DNA from: Streptomyces sp. NBC_01224
GTDB taxonomy: Bacteria; Actinomycetota; Actinomycetes; Streptomycetales; Streptomycetaceae
Length of the DNA stretch: 64,000 nt
Reading direction: 5' to 3'
NCBI RefSeq assembly: GCF_036002945.1
Contig: NZ_CP108529.1
Coordinates: 3,782,001 to 3,846,000 of the forward strand
Below are positions 7,836-17,692 of this stretch, piece after piece. The position numbers and the translations under genes were made by a program. Below the pieces are notes generated by a model. That model worked only from the letters and a program-made list of their open reading frames with translations. It searched no databases and was not told the DNA's origin. The first letter of the stretch is position 1; each line of letters opens with the position of its first letter.

Positions 7836-9577
7836 TCAGGCACCGTCCCACTCATCGGATACTCCCCATTCACAATCAGTGCCATATTCTTCAAGGACTC
7901 GGAGTTTTCGTCCCAGTACAGGCTGTGTGCAGAAAATAGGGGCCATTTACTTCCATCTTGAACCCCGAACCTGTTGCCGCCAAATTCTGGAGCCGTGGGG
8001 TCGACACCGAAAGGGCGTTCCCCCCAGCTCCACGGGTTATAGATCGTCCGCGTCGGGAGACCTGCCACAACATCATTCGCAGATTTCCCCGCCCATACAC
8101 TGTCCGGCGAGAGGTTGAGGTCATCAGCACGATCCACTCCCACTCCGGGGCTACCTACGAAGATAGCGGCATCAACAGGCGGGGTCTCGTCCCCAGAGAG
8201 CATTTTTCCCGACACGAGCGAACCGTAGCTATGCCCTAGCAGCGTGTCATGAGCAGGCTCCCCTTGATGCGAGACCTGCAATCCGTCGAGAAATTCATTG
8301 AGAACAGGAGCCCCCTGATCCGCCAGCTTCTCCTGGGCAACCGACACGGGATTCTGTGGGGCATCATAGTCAAGCCACATCAGCGACGCATATTTCTTAT
8401 CCGGATCTCCCATCGCAACCGATTGACTATAAAGACTTTCCGCCCTGTCGATATCTTTACCGATCGTTTCGAGTTTGGTATTCATACCAGGGACGTATGT
8501 TGTCACATTGTCTGCCCCGTCAGGGTTTCCTACGGAAATGATGGCATGCCCATTTTTCTCGTTGTCGATACCAAGGAGATAAAGTTCTGGCACATCTTTC
8601 TTTCCGGCGGAATCGAGATGTTCTTGAACCTGCTCCAATCCCGCCAGTTTCTTGTCGATATCCTTGATCCGCCCGGTGGTGGCACTGACCGAATATCTTC
8701 CATTTGGCGAGAGCATGTCGCGTTGACCAACCAAATTTGCGCGCTCGAGCTCCAGGTCGGCAGTGGATGTCCGCAGAACGTAGCGGTTCCCCTCGTCCCG
8801 AACCTCCGATGGAAGTCCGTCAAGGGTGCCAACGGTAGCGAGATTGAGTGAGACGTAGTCACTCCTCTGCTCCTCGGAAAGCGCCTTCCACCACTTCGCA
8901 TTCTCTTGTGGGGTTCCATCCTTGGGTGGTTCGAGGATGAGGTCCATGTAATCCCCAGCACCCTTTCGGGTACCTCGCATGTCTTTCTGAGTGTCAGCCC
9001 AGTCGCGGTGGGAGACCGTCGGGTCATCATCTGCCTTCAGATTCCTCAGCTTCGGAGCCCATTCCGCGTCCGCCTCAGCCGCCTCTTTGACAGCCTCAGC
9101 AATGCGGCTGGCGTAGGCTTGCGCCACGTTATGGTTCGGGTTGATGCCTGGCCCCTGCACCAGTGAGTTGCCGCCCGATACGTTGCCGCCTGGAATACTT
9201 GTGCCGCCGGGCTTCTCGCTCCAGGCGGAGTAGCTGACCGACCCGTCCTCTCGCACCTTGAGGTTCGCGTCCCCTGCGTCATCGACTGCCAGGTCAAGCT
9301 TGACCTTGGCCGTCCGTAGTTCCAGAGCGAGGGCGTTGAGAGCAGCACTGATCAGGCCGCACTCGACCTGGGCATACTGAAAGTTCTTCGACAGTTCCCG
9401 AAGCTGCGTGACAGCCGCGTCCAGGGCTTCACCCTCAAGAGACTTCTGCATCCCAGGGATAACCTGGTTGTTGAGCTGATCCTTGGCCTGGCTGGCCATG
9501 TTGCTGACCTCGCGGTATCCATCCGCCGCGTTCTCGAACTCAGAGGGCTTGAGGTCCTTGAGAGTGGCGTAGTCCAC
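7832..9577 (-). CDS. Alpha/beta hydrolase (DUF1023) with WXG-like N-terminal region
   Basis: The product has 581 residues. The first 120 are helical and resemble WXG100/ESX-type helical hairpins. The C-terminal half is a DUF1023 alpha/beta hydrolase with nucleophile elbow GHSYGS (Ser450), a following VGSPGVGV strand and a late SAHSLYW segment that can provide the catalytic His. No signal peptide is seen. Three-gene sets of a small helical protein, a DUF1023 hydrolase and a lipoprotein recur in Streptomyces, and a role at the cell surface or in export is inferred. Base composition is lower in GC than the neighbours; for example 8461-8520 has 29 G/C of 60. Confidence 0.85.
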   Translation of the reverse strand: MDYATLKDLKPSEFENAADGYREVSNMASQAKDQLNNQVIPGMQKSLEGEALDAAVTQLRELSKNFQYAQVECGLISAALNALALELRTAKVKLDLAVDDAGDANLKVREDGSVSYSAWSEKPGGTSIPGGNVSGGNSLVQGPGINPNHNVAQAYASRIAEAVKEAAEADAEWAPKLRNLKADDDPTVSHRDWADTQKDMRGTRKGAGDYMDLILEPPKDGTPQENAKWWKALSEEQRSDYVSLNLATVGTLDGLPSEVRDEGNRYVLRTSTADLELERANLVGQRDMLSPNGRYSVSATTGRIKDIDKKLAGLEQVQEHLDSAGKKDVPELYLLGIDNEKNGHAIISVGNPDGADNVTTYVPGMNTKLETIGKDIDRAESLYSQSVAMGDPDKKYASLMWLDYDAPQNPVSVAQEKLADQGAPVLNEFLDGLQVSHQGEPAHDTLLGHSYGSLVSGKMLSGDETPPVDAAIFVGSPGVGVDRADDLNLSPDSVWAGKSANDVVAGLPTRTIYNPWSWGERPFGVDPTAPEFGGNRFGVQDGSKWPLFSAHSLYWDENSESLKNMALIVNGEYPMSGTVPE

Positions 9578-9586
9578 TGTCCCAGA

Positions 9587-10027
9587 TCACCGACCCCGGC
9601 CGTGGTCGCCGCCGGCCGTATCCTCATACCGCTCTCCCAGCGCATTGAACGCTTCGCGGATCGCGTCGTCGTTCTTTAACTGGTCATGCCCCGTCTTCTC
9701 CAACAGATTCTGCAGGGCACCGCATCTGCCGCGCACTTTCGTGAGGTACTCACTCCAAGGCTGATGGGCCTCGTGCTGAGCCGCCGCGCTCAGCACCTCA
9801 CAGTTGACCTCAGCGCCCTTCTGCTCCTGATCCAACTTCGACAGGGCGTTCCTGATGTTGCCTCTCAGCGTGCCGACGCCCTCGCCCGCTCGCGTCCACG
9901 CAGCCTTGCTGGATCTCACTCCCCCCGGGCTACCGCTGGGGCCCGGACCAGCCTTATTAAGCTGCATCTGCGCCGAATGCCGTTCAGCGATCCCGGCCTT
10001 GGCCTGCTCCCACTCGTCCCATGCCAT
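9587..10027 (-). CDS. Small helical protein, WXG100-like
   Basis: This protein of 146 residues is predicted to be mostly helical and begins MAWDEWEQAKAG. I chose the ATG at 10027 because GGAAGGA lies about 10 bases upstream; the frame is open further, to 10108, but without a better ribosome site. It ends 9 bases before the hydrolase start, so the two are cotranscribed. Size, helical character and context suggest an ESX/WXG-type partner of the DUF1023 hydrolase, but the classical WxG turn is not evident. Confidence 0.7.
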   Translation of the reverse strand: MAWDEWEQAKAGIAERHSAQMQLNKAGPGPSGSPGGVRSSKAAWTRAGEGVGTLRGNIRNALSKLDQEQKGAEVNCEVLSAAAQHEAHQPWSEYLTKVRGRCGALQNLLEKTGHDQLKNDDAIREAFNALGERYEDTAGGDHGRGR

Positions 10028-10256
10028 CCCCGTATTCCTTCCGATCGAATATTGCGCCCTTGCGGTTCGTCGCGCCAGGGACCATGCGGCAGTGCCGAAC
10101 AAGTGCAATTACTCATGCGTATCCAGGTGGACCCGCGGATTCGCACGAGGTTCTCAGCCGCCCCTCGGTGAAACCCCTGTAGGCCTTCCCGGTCTTGCCC
10201 TGCCATTCGACCTCGATCTGGTCGACGCCCCCTCCGTGCCCCGCGCCTGGCTGTCC

Positions 10257-11420
10257 TCACTCGGATACATGACGCACCGTGAACGAAACGATGTTCTCCA
10301 TCCCTGCGACCCCGCTCTGGGCCGTGACGTCACCCCGCACTATGACCTCGTCGCCCCGGCGGTGGGCCTCGGCCGCCTTGCCGTAGTCGCGCTCGTCCAG
10401 GGACATCCTGACCCTGCGCGCCCTGCGGCCGTCCCGGTCGTCGAAGTACCCGGCGATGGTGACCGCGCCCGGCCCGTAGGGAAGCTCACGGTGCAGGCGG
10501 ACCACTGACCCCAGCAATGTCATGTCCGTGTGCCCCAGCCGGGCCCGCAGGTCCTTGGCCCCGGCGTCCAGGGCTGCTAGCTGGGAGGTGGTGAGCCGGA
10601 TGCGCTCGGTTGCCTGCTCCACCGGCAGATCCGCCGACCAGGTGAAGTCGAGTGAGAACCCCGGCCCTTCTTCACCGCCGATCTTGACCAGGGCCTCGCA
10701 GAGATTCGCCGACAGACCACCGGGGGTGAACCGTGAGAAATCGGCCAGCTCGTCGTACTGAAGGGTGAGGTCCGCTGCCTCCCTGGCGCAGATCAATGCC
10801 GCGTACAGACCCCGGGTGACCCTCCTCGCGAACGGCTCCGCGCGGGAGCCGTGGTCGAACAGGAAGGCCTGAGCGGGGGGCTCGGGCAGCGGGGTGTGCA
10901 CGGCGACGACATAGCTGCCCACCCGGGTCTGGTCCAGCCGCACCGAGGCGACATGGTCCTTGACCAGCTGCGGCTTGTTGGCAGGCTGCACCGGCTGGGG
11001 CTCCGGCGCCGCCACCGCGGCCGCGGCCGATGTCATCAGATCCCTGAGGCCGGCCAGGGCAGGGACCAGCTCCACCAGTGGAGCGGTTCCGGACGGTCCC
11101 GGCGGAGTGAGCCGGAGGAACTGCCAGTCGGCGGAAGGGAGCGCCATCTCACGCAGTACGTCGGCGGGCCTGCGGGCCTCCACCACGGACAGGGTCTCCA
11201 CCAGATCGGCGACGCGGTCCGCATAGTCACGAGGGCCACGGTCCAGCGGCACCATCACCTCGTACGGTTCGCCGGACTCCCCCGGGGCGTCCAGCACCCA
11301 GAGCTGCCCACGGCCATAGTCCCTGAAGGGTGACCAGCCATGGCCCCGCAGATAGCGCAGCAGAGAGGACGTGGCCAGGTCGTTCACCTGACTGAACTCC
11401 GCATCGGAGATCGCGATCAC
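10257..11420 (-). CDS. Protein of unknown function coupled to DUF4365 gene
   Basis: The 387-residue product is not one I recognise. It has no signal peptide or membrane segment. An Ala/Pro-rich linker (about residues 130-150) separates two globular halves. The N-terminal half begins AEFSQVNDLATSSLLRYLRGHGW and contains an aspartate/glutamate-rich beta region; the C-terminal half ends in a strand-rich segment (VTIAGYFDDRDGR, VIVRGDVTAQ). Its ATG overlaps the stop of the DUF4365 gene as ATGA (11417-11420), so it is translated with that putative nuclease and could be its partner, inhibitor or sensor. After its stop the same frame continues for 47 codons with protein-like composition. Confidence 0.7.
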   Translation of the reverse strand: MIAISDAEFSQVNDLATSSLLRYLRGHGWSPFRDYGRGQLWVLDAPGESGEPYEVMVPLDRGPRDYADRVADLVETLSVVEARRPADVLREMALPSADWQFLRLTPPGPSGTAPLVELVPALAGLRDLMTSAAAAVAAPEPQPVQPANKPQLVKDHVASVRLDQTRVGSYVVAVHTPLPEPPAQAFLFDHGSRAEPFARRVTRGLYAALICAREAADLTLQYDELADFSRFTPGGLSANLCEALVKIGGEEGPGFSLDFTWSADLPVEQATERIRLTTSQLAALDAGAKDLRARLGHTDMTLLGSVVRLHRELPYGPGAVTIAGYFDDRDGRRARRVRMSLDERDYGKAAEAHRRGDEVIVRGDVTAQSGVAGMENIVSFTVRHVSE

Positions 11421-12088
11421 GACACCCCCAGCTTCTCTCGGAACTCAGGGCCGAAGAGACCGTGCAAGGTCTCCGTGGTGAGCAGATTGGCCTTCGGCAC
11501 CGACACCGTCAAGCGGCTCTCCTTGGGTCGGTCCGTGGTTTCGTGGTCGTGGAAGCACGCCCAGTAGGCGGCATGCCTCAGCAGCAGCCCCTCGTGGGTC
11601 GCCTGCACCCACTCGCCGGAGTCCTCCGGCACCACGACCAGGAACAGGAAGCGCGGGACGTAGAAGTCCCGGCCGGAGAGCAGGTTGTAGTTGTGGACCC
11701 GCAGGGGGTAGCGCCAGGAGCTGCCTGCGTCGGTCGGCCGGTTCCAGCACTTCACCTGGGCCTGGATCTGCGGGTACTTCCTGGTGCCGCCACGTCCTGG
11801 ATAGGTCAACTCCCAGTCGACGCCCAGACGGTCACGGGAGCTGGATATGTTGAGATTCGCGGCTGTCGCCAGCGCCCGGACGAACTGCTCGCCGAAATCG
11901 CCCTTGTGGTTGTTGTCCCCCATCGGCACCGGCTCCAGCCAGGGCCCCGCCGCACCGCTCGCATCAACCGGGCCTGCGGGATGCGGAAGCCCGGTCGCTG
12001 CCGCGTCGTCCGGCACACCCCGCTCATCGGCGCCACCCTGCAACGGCACGCCGTAGAACGCGCGGTCCTTCGCCGGACGCTCGTTCAT
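11417..12088 (-). CDS. DUF4365-like putative PD-(D/E)XK nuclease
   Basis: From the ATG at 12088 the product has 223 residues. Residues from about 56 onward match DUF4365: NHKGDFGEQF with Glu67, then Asp91 in GVDWELTY, and Q111-x-K113 in QAQVKCW, which reproduces the E...D...QxK active-site order of PD-(D/E)XK nucleases. A later LRVHNYN...RFLFLVVVP segment is also typical. A start at 11923 (168 aa) has GGAG about 9 bases upstream and coincides with the domain edge, so the true start is uncertain. DUF4365 proteins are often found in defence or mobile loci. It is divergent from drmA and heads a two-gene operon. Confidence 0.75.
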   Translation of the reverse strand: MNERPAKDRAFYGVPLQGGADERGVPDDAAATGLPHPAGPVDASGAAGPWLEPVPMGDNNHKGDFGEQFVRALATAANLNISSSRDRLGVDWELTYPGRGGTRKYPQIQAQVKCWNRPTDAGSSWRYPLRVHNYNLLSGRDFYVPRFLFLVVVPEDSGEWVQATHEGLLLRHAAYWACFHDHETTDRPKESRLTVSVPKANLLTTETLHGLFGPEFREKLGVS

Positions 12089-12221
12089 CCACACCCCCAT
12101 GTCGCACTGGGCTCCGACCGGTGGCACAGAGTATCCGCAGGATCCGACAGGCCGGCAGGGGAAGATCGAATTTCGGCCCGATCCACCACTGTTGTCAGTG
12201 AGCGCGCCTATCGTGAGCCCT

Positions 12222-15200
12222 GTGAGCCAGCGACACGATTCCCCGCCCGGGGCCGGCAGTCACAGCGCCGGACCCGTCCTTGACGCGCCCAGCCCGCAGA
12301 AGCTCCGCGACGAGCTCGCGGAGCTCGTCGTCACGGACCTGCTCGGCCCCATCGGAGGCCCGGAGGAAGAGCTCAAGGGCAATCCCGTCGAGCACTACAT
12401 CATCGGGAGGCTGGCCCCGGGCGGAGTCGCCGTCGAAGGCGGGACAAGCCTCGCCGGAATGCCCCTGGAACCCGCCCAGTTCGACGAGGCGGCCCTCGCC
12501 GGCGTGCCGGACGTGGAGGAGGGCGACCCCGACCCGCACTCGCCCAATGTGCCCAGCCTCCAGCCCTCCAGCCTCGGGCTCACCTTCCGGATCGACGGAG
12601 GCACGGACGAACTGCGGGTGCACTGCTCCTGGGCCCAGTACAAGCCGGGTCCGTCCAAGGACCCCGAATACACGGGCGCCCGCTCCGTCTGGCACAGGAC
12701 CGCCCATACGAAGACGCTGCCCGTCAAACTGCTCGCAGACGGCACGGTCGAGACCCAGGAAGTACTGCCCGGGGAGTTCCCCGGAGTGATCGTGCGCGGC
12801 CGCACACGGATGCATGAGGGCGACCGACTGGTCTCGCTCTTCCTCGTCAACGCCCAGGACATCCAGGGCGGTTCACGGAACTGGCTGTTCCAGGCGGAGC
12901 TCGCCGTCAGCGGTCCGCCCGCCAGCGCGCCGTTTCTCCCCCGCCGCGCCACAGTTCGCTCCGGCAGCGACCCCGCAGAGCACGCGGAGCGGCGCTCGCT
13001 TGCCATGGGGTACCGCTTTCTCCCGGAGTTCGCGGTCGGCCATGGCACGGGCGTGCACGCCGAACCGAGCCCGGACGACCCGATGCGGGCCGCCGTGATC
13101 CGTACCACCGCCGCCCCGACGTACGAGATCCCTCACACGGACGTCCCCGACCCGCTCGGTAAGCACGACAAAGACCTGGTCGAACTCCAGGGCCTGGTGC
13201 TCGACATGCGGGTCCTGTCCGAGCTCCCCGCGGACGCGTTGCGTACCGCTCTGTTGCCCCTGGTCGACGGATACCGCGCGTGGATCGAGCGGACCGGCCG
13301 GACCATCGACGACCCCGCGGCCCGGCTCGAAGGGTTCGAGAAGGAAGCCCGAGAGAATCTCGAACGCGCCACCACGGCCGCCGACCGCATCGAGGCGGGA
13401 ATCCGGCTGCTCGACGACGGCCCGGCGCTCGATGCCTTCCGCTTCGCCAACCGGGCCATGTGGCAACAGCGTGTGCACACCATCGCCGCCGCCGACCGCC
13501 GACGTGAGCCCGAGCTCCCCCTCGACGCGGCGGTGCTCGCTGCCGATCAGCCGAAGAACCGCAGCTGGCGTCCGTTCCAGCTCGCGTTCATCCTGCTCAA
13601 CCTGCCGGCCCTGGCCGACCCCGGTCACCCCGAGCGCACCGACGAGGGACAGGCGGCTCTCGCCGACCTGCTCTGGTTCCCCACCGGCGGTGGCAAAACC
13701 GAGGCCTACCTCGGACTCACCGCGTTCACTCTGGCGATACGGCGCCGGCTGCCCGACCTCGGCGGCCTGGACGCCGAGCACGGCGTGGCCGTCTTGATGC
13801 GCTACACCCTGCGGCTGCTCACCATCCAGCAGTTCCAGCGCGCGGCGGCCCTCATCTGCGCGTGCGAGACGATCCGGCGGGCCGAACCCGCCCTGTGGGG
13901 CACCGTCCCGTTCCGCATCGGCCTGTGGGTCGGCGGAAGTGTCACGCCGAACAACACCGACCAGGCGAACGCCTGGCTCAAGGACCGACGCAAAGAGAAA
14001 GGGCGCGGCAGGCGCAGCCGGTCCGGATCACCCCACCAGCTGACCAGCTGCCCCTGGTGCGGCACCAAGATGGACGCCGGCCGGGACATCACCGTCGACA
14101 CCACCCTGCGCCGCACACTCATCACCTGCCCCGACGTCTTCGCCTGTCCGTTCGGCGAGGGGGCCTTCGGTCTCGCCGCCGACGAGCGAGGGCTCCCGGT
14201 CCTCGTCGTCGACGAGGAGATCTACCGACTGCCGCCCAGCCTCGTCATCGCCACCGTCGACAAGTTCGCCCAACTCCCGTGGAAGGGCGAGACGCAGGCA
14301 CTGTTCGGTCAGGTCTCCAAGCGCTGCACCCGCCATGGATACGTCACCGCCGACGCCGTGGACAGCGAATGGGAACGGCACAGTCACCCTGCCCACGGTA
14401 ATCATCCGGCGGCCACCACGGTCGACGTGCCCCGAGTCCGTCCGCCGGACCTCATCGTCCAGGACGAACTCCACCTGATCTCCGGCCCCCTCGGCTCCCT
14501 GACCGGGCTCTACGAAGCCGCGATCGACCGGCTCTCCTGCTGGGACATCGAACCGGGACACACCGTACGCCCCAAGGTCATCGCCTCCACGGCCACGGTT
14601 CGCCGGGCCGAACGACAGATCAACGACCTGTTCAGCCGCAGAACCGCGGTCTTCCCGCCCTCGGGCCTCACCGCGGACGACAACTTCTTCGCCCGACGCC
14701 GGGAGACCAAGGACAAACCCGGCCGCCGATATGTAGGCATCTGCGCGCAAGGAGTACGGACCAAGTCCGTGGCGATCCGGGTGTACGTCGCTCAGCTCGC
14801 CGCCGCGGAGCTGCTCCACAACCGCTACGGCCGCACTGAGCTCACCGATCCGTACATGACACTCGTCGGGTACTTCAACAGCCTCCGCGACCTGGGCGGC
14901 ATGCGCAGGCTGGTGGAGGACGACATCTCCACCCGGCTCACCCGCGCCGACCGGCGCAGCCTCGCCACCCGCTTCATCGGGGAACCCGCAGAGCTCACCT
15001 CCCGGATGTCCTCGGACGCCATCCCCGACATCCTGGAGAAACTCGAGCTCTCCTTCGAAGGCACCAGGAAGAAGGGCGCGGCCCGCCCCATCGACGTGCT
15101 GCTCGCCACCAACATGATCGCTGTCGGCGTCGATGTCTCCCGCCTAGGCGCCATGGTGGTCAACAACCAGCCCAAGTCCACCGCCGAGTACATCCAGGCC

Positions 15201-15836
15201 ACCAGCCGAGTGGGCCGACGCGCCCCGGGACTCGTCTTCACCGTTCTCAACTGGGCCCGCCCCCGCGACCTGTCCCATTACGAGACGTTCGAGTCCTTCC
15301 ACGCCACCGTCTACCAGCATGTCGAGGCGCTCTCCGTCACACCGTTCGCGGACCGGGCCCTGGACCGGGGACTCACGGGAGTGCTGGCCTCTCTTGTCCG
15401 CAATCTCAAGCAGCAGTACAACGGGAACCGCGGAGCCCAGTTCTTCGACATCCGCGGAGAGCTGGCCGACCATGTCGTGCGTTCCCTCCAGCGGCGTGCC
15501 GAGGATGTCACCGACGACCGGCACGCCGGCCGCGAGCTCGGCGTCCGTCTCAAGCAGCGGCTCGACCACTGGGACCGACGCCGCAAGGCTCCGGGCGCAG
15601 TCCTCGGCTACAACACCGCCTCACGCCAGGGAGATGTCACCCCCCTACTCAAAAAGCCCGACGGTGGCCGGTGGCAGCTGATGACCTGTCCCACTTCTCT
15701 CCGAGAAGTGGAGCCCCCGGTGCAGCTGATGTTCGTGGGCGACGTCGGACAGGACCCCGTATCCGAACCACCGTTCGTAGCCCGGCCGCAGACCGACTCC
15801 ACCGACCCCTCCCGCACTCTCCAGGAGCAGCCGTGA
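12222..15836 (+). CDS. drmA: DISARM helicase DrmA
   Basis: Taken from the GTG at 12222 the product has 1204 residues; GTGs at 12198 and 12213 are equally possible and none has a clear ribosome site. It is an SF2 helicase: Walker A TGGGKT at 488-493, the motif II variant DELH at 748-751, and motif VI QATSRVGR at 992-999. Cysteines 610, 613, 636 and 642 sit between the Walker A and DELH motifs and could form a zinc finger. The N-terminal 300 residues are specific to the family. DrmA is the core helicase of DISARM phage-defence systems and acts with DrmB. Its stop overlaps the drmB start as GTGA, so the genes are coupled. Confidence 0.92.
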   Translation: MSQRHDSPPGAGSHSAGPVLDAPSPQKLRDELAELVVTDLLGPIGGPEEELKGNPVEHYIIGRLAPGGVAVEGGTSLAGMPLEPAQFDEAALAGVPDVEEGDPDPHSPNVPSLQPSSLGLTFRIDGGTDELRVHCSWAQYKPGPSKDPEYTGARSVWHRTAHTKTLPVKLLADGTVETQEVLPGEFPGVIVRGRTRMHEGDRLVSLFLVNAQDIQGGSRNWLFQAELAVSGPPASAPFLPRRATVRSGSDPAEHAERRSLAMGYRFLPEFAVGHGTGVHAEPSPDDPMRAAVIRTTAAPTYEIPHTDVPDPLGKHDKDLVELQGLVLDMRVLSELPADALRTALLPLVDGYRAWIERTGRTIDDPAARLEGFEKEARENLERATTAADRIEAGIRLLDDGPALDAFRFANRAMWQQRVHTIAAADRRREPELPLDAAVLAADQPKNRSWRPFQLAFILLNLPALADPGHPERTDEGQAALADLLWFPTGGGKTEAYLGLTAFTLAIRRRLPDLGGLDAEHGVAVLMRYTLRLLTIQQFQRAAALICACETIRRAEPALWGTVPFRIGLWVGGSVTPNNTDQANAWLKDRRKEKGRGRRSRSGSPHQLTSCPWCGTKMDAGRDITVDTTLRRTLITCPDVFACPFGEGAFGLAADERGLPVLVVDEEIYRLPPSLVIATVDKFAQLPWKGETQALFGQVSKRCTRHGYVTADAVDSEWERHSHPAHGNHPAATTVDVPRVRPPDLIVQDELHLISGPLGSLTGLYEAAIDRLSCWDIEPGHTVRPKVIASTATVRRAERQINDLFSRRTAVFPPSGLTADDNFFARRRETKDKPGRRYVGICAQGVRTKSVAIRVYVAQLAAAELLHNRYGRTELTDPYMTLVGYFNSLRDLGGMRRLVEDDISTRLTRADRRSLATRFIGEPAELTSRMSSDAIPDILEKLELSFEGTRKKGAARPIDVLLATNMIAVGVDVSRLGAMVVNNQPKSTAEYIQATSRVGRRAPGLVFTVLNWARPRDLSHYETFESFHATVYQHVEALSVTPFADRALDRGLTGVLASLVRNLKQQYNGNRGAQFFDIRGELADHVVRSLQRRAEDVTDDRHAGRELGVRLKQRLDHWDRRRKAPGAVLGYNTASRQGDVTPLLKKPDGGRWQLMTCPTSLREVEPPVQLMFVGDVGQDPVSEPPFVARPQTDSTDPSRTLQEQP

Positions 15837-17692
15837 GCACACCGGCCAATGGCGCACTGCGCGTGGGCGAGCTCCGCCCCAGCCAGCTGCTGCACACCTA
15901 CGGCGTGGGATCGGTCGCGGACCTGCCCAACCTCTCCACGATGGTGCTGGGGCTGGACCACTGGGAGCTCCTGCAGGCGACCCAACTCACCGAGGACCGC
16001 TTGCTCGCCGCCGTACGCAGGCGTCTGGGCCCCCAGGTGACCACGCTGCGGACTCCGCCGCAGATGCAGGAAAGCTCCGACCCGTTCGGCGAATGGACCC
16101 GCGTCGGTGTCCCGGTGGCGCTCTTCCCCCGCTGGCTGCGCTGTTCACGCGAGCAGTGCAACCAGTTGTCACCCGCCTCCTCCGGACTCTTCGAGCTGGA
16201 AGAGCACTTCTTTCGCCCGGAGAACACCCGCTACGTCCACACCTGTTTCGGTACTGGTCGCCGTCGTCCCACAGCGGTGCCCGCCCGCTTCCTGATCGCC
16301 TGTCCCGCCGGCCATATGGACGACTTTCCCTGGCAGTACTTCGTCCACCGAGGCGGCGCACCCGCTCACGAGTGCACGCTCAGTCTGGTTGAACGGGGCA
16401 CGACGGGCGAGGCCGCCAACATCTTCGTCCAGTGCTCATGCCCGAACGTGGCCGACCGTTCGATGGCGGAGGCCATGGGCAAGCGGGGCGAGCAGGAACT
16501 CCCCGCGTGCCGGGGGCACCATCCCCATCTGGGAACCTTCGACACATGCGGCGAGAACGTCCGCACCATCGCCCTCGGAGCCACCAACAGCTGGTTCGCT
16601 TCCCAGCTGAGGGTCTTCAGCCTGCCCCGGGCCGACGAACCGCTGACGCAGGCGGTGCGGGAGCACTGGGAGTTCCTCGCACCACTGGCCGGCATCCCCG
16701 CCGGGGCAGCCAGGATGCTGCTGCCCACACAGGCCTGTTGGCCGGTGCTGGAGGAGTACGGGGTGGACAAGGTGTGGAAGGCGGTCACCGAGGAGGCTGC
16801 CACCTCCAGCGCTGTGCCCGGCGTCAATCCCGAACCCGATGACGAGGGATTCGACCTGGCGACACCCGAATGGGAGGCATTCACCGCGCCTCACCGATAC
16901 GAGCTGCCCGATTTCACCACAGAGCCCGAGAAGGTCCCCGTCACCGCGGCCCGGTGGCTGGAGCGGGTCATCCTCGTTCATCGTCTGCGCGAAGTTTCGG
17001 CACTCACAGGATTCACCCGGATCGACGCCCCGGAATGGATACCGCAGGATGACGATCCCACCATCAAGGCCGCTCCCCTCACCAAGGAACCGCCGACCTG
17101 GGTCCCCTGCGCCGAGCTCCGCGGCGAAGGCGTGTTCCTTGCCTTCCGAGAAAAGCTTCTGGCCGACTGGGAAAAGCGTCCGGAGGTCATCGCCCGCGAG
17201 AAGGTATTGAGAGCCGCACACGTGACCTGGTGTCTGGCACGCGGTTTGGAGCCCCAGTGGCCCGGCATACGCTACGTGCTCCTCCACACGTTCGCGCATG
17301 TCCTGATCCGCGGCTTCGCCCTGGAGTGCGGATACGGTGCATCAGGAATCGCGGAACGCGTATACGCACGCTCCGGCAAGAACCCCATGGCCGGCATCCT
17401 TCTCTACACTGCGGCCCCCGACAGCGAGGGCACCCTAGGCGGTTTGGTCTCCCTGGGCGGGAAGGACCGGCTCGGGCCCGTCATCGACCAGGCACTCGAA
17501 GAAGCCCGGCTCTGCAGCTCCGATCCGATGTGCGCGGAACACGACCCCCGGGTACACGGACGCCTGCACGGTGCAGCCTGTCATGCCTGCCTCTTCGCCG
17601 CTGAGACCTCGTGCGAACGTGGCAACCACTACCTGGACCGCGCGCTGCTCGTCGAGACGCTGGTCGGCGATCTCGGTGCCTTGCTGTCATGA
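15833..17692 (+). CDS. drmB: DISARM protein DrmB (DUF1998)
   Basis: The GTG at 15833 overlaps the drmA stop and gives 619 residues. The N-terminus has the DrmB hallmark RPSQLLHTYGVGSVADLP. The C-terminal third is a DUF1998 domain, with LHTFAHVLIRGFALECGYG around residue 484 and a terminal cysteine-rich region (CHACLFAAETSC) likely to bind zinc. Further Cys residues lie in the first 150 residues. DrmB forms a complex with DrmA that recognises and inhibits incoming phage DNA. Its own stop overlaps the drmC ATG as ATGA. The longer frame open to 15671 is not needed. Confidence 0.92.
   Translation: MSTPANGALRVGELRPSQLLHTYGVGSVADLPNLSTMVLGLDHWELLQATQLTEDRLLAAVRRRLGPQVTTLRTPPQMQESSDPFGEWTRVGVPVALFPRWLRCSREQCNQLSPASSGLFELEEHFFRPENTRYVHTCFGTGRRRPTAVPARFLIACPAGHMDDFPWQYFVHRGGAPAHECTLSLVERGTTGEAANIFVQCSCPNVADRSMAEAMGKRGEQELPACRGHHPHLGTFDTCGENVRTIALGATNSWFASQLRVFSLPRADEPLTQAVREHWEFLAPLAGIPAGAARMLLPTQACWPVLEEYGVDKVWKAVTEEAATSSAVPGVNPEPDDEGFDLATPEWEAFTAPHRYELPDFTTEPEKVPVTAARWLERVILVHRLREVSALTGFTRIDAPEWIPQDDDPTIKAAPLTKEPPTWVPCAELRGEGVFLAFREKLLADWEKRPEVIAREKVLRAAHVTWCLARGLEPQWPGIRYVLLHTFAHVLIRGFALECGYGASGIAERVYARSGKNPMAGILLYTAAPDSEGTLGGLVSLGGKDRLGPVIDQALEEARLCSSDPMCAEHDPRVHGRLHGAACHACLFAAETSCERGNHYLDRALLVETLVGDLGALLS

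Noticed and set aside
10113..10256. Programmed stop-codon read-through or selenocysteine at the end of the 387-aa gene
   Set aside because: No SECIS-like hairpin was evident and the extension has no start of its own; a premature stop or remnant is simpler.
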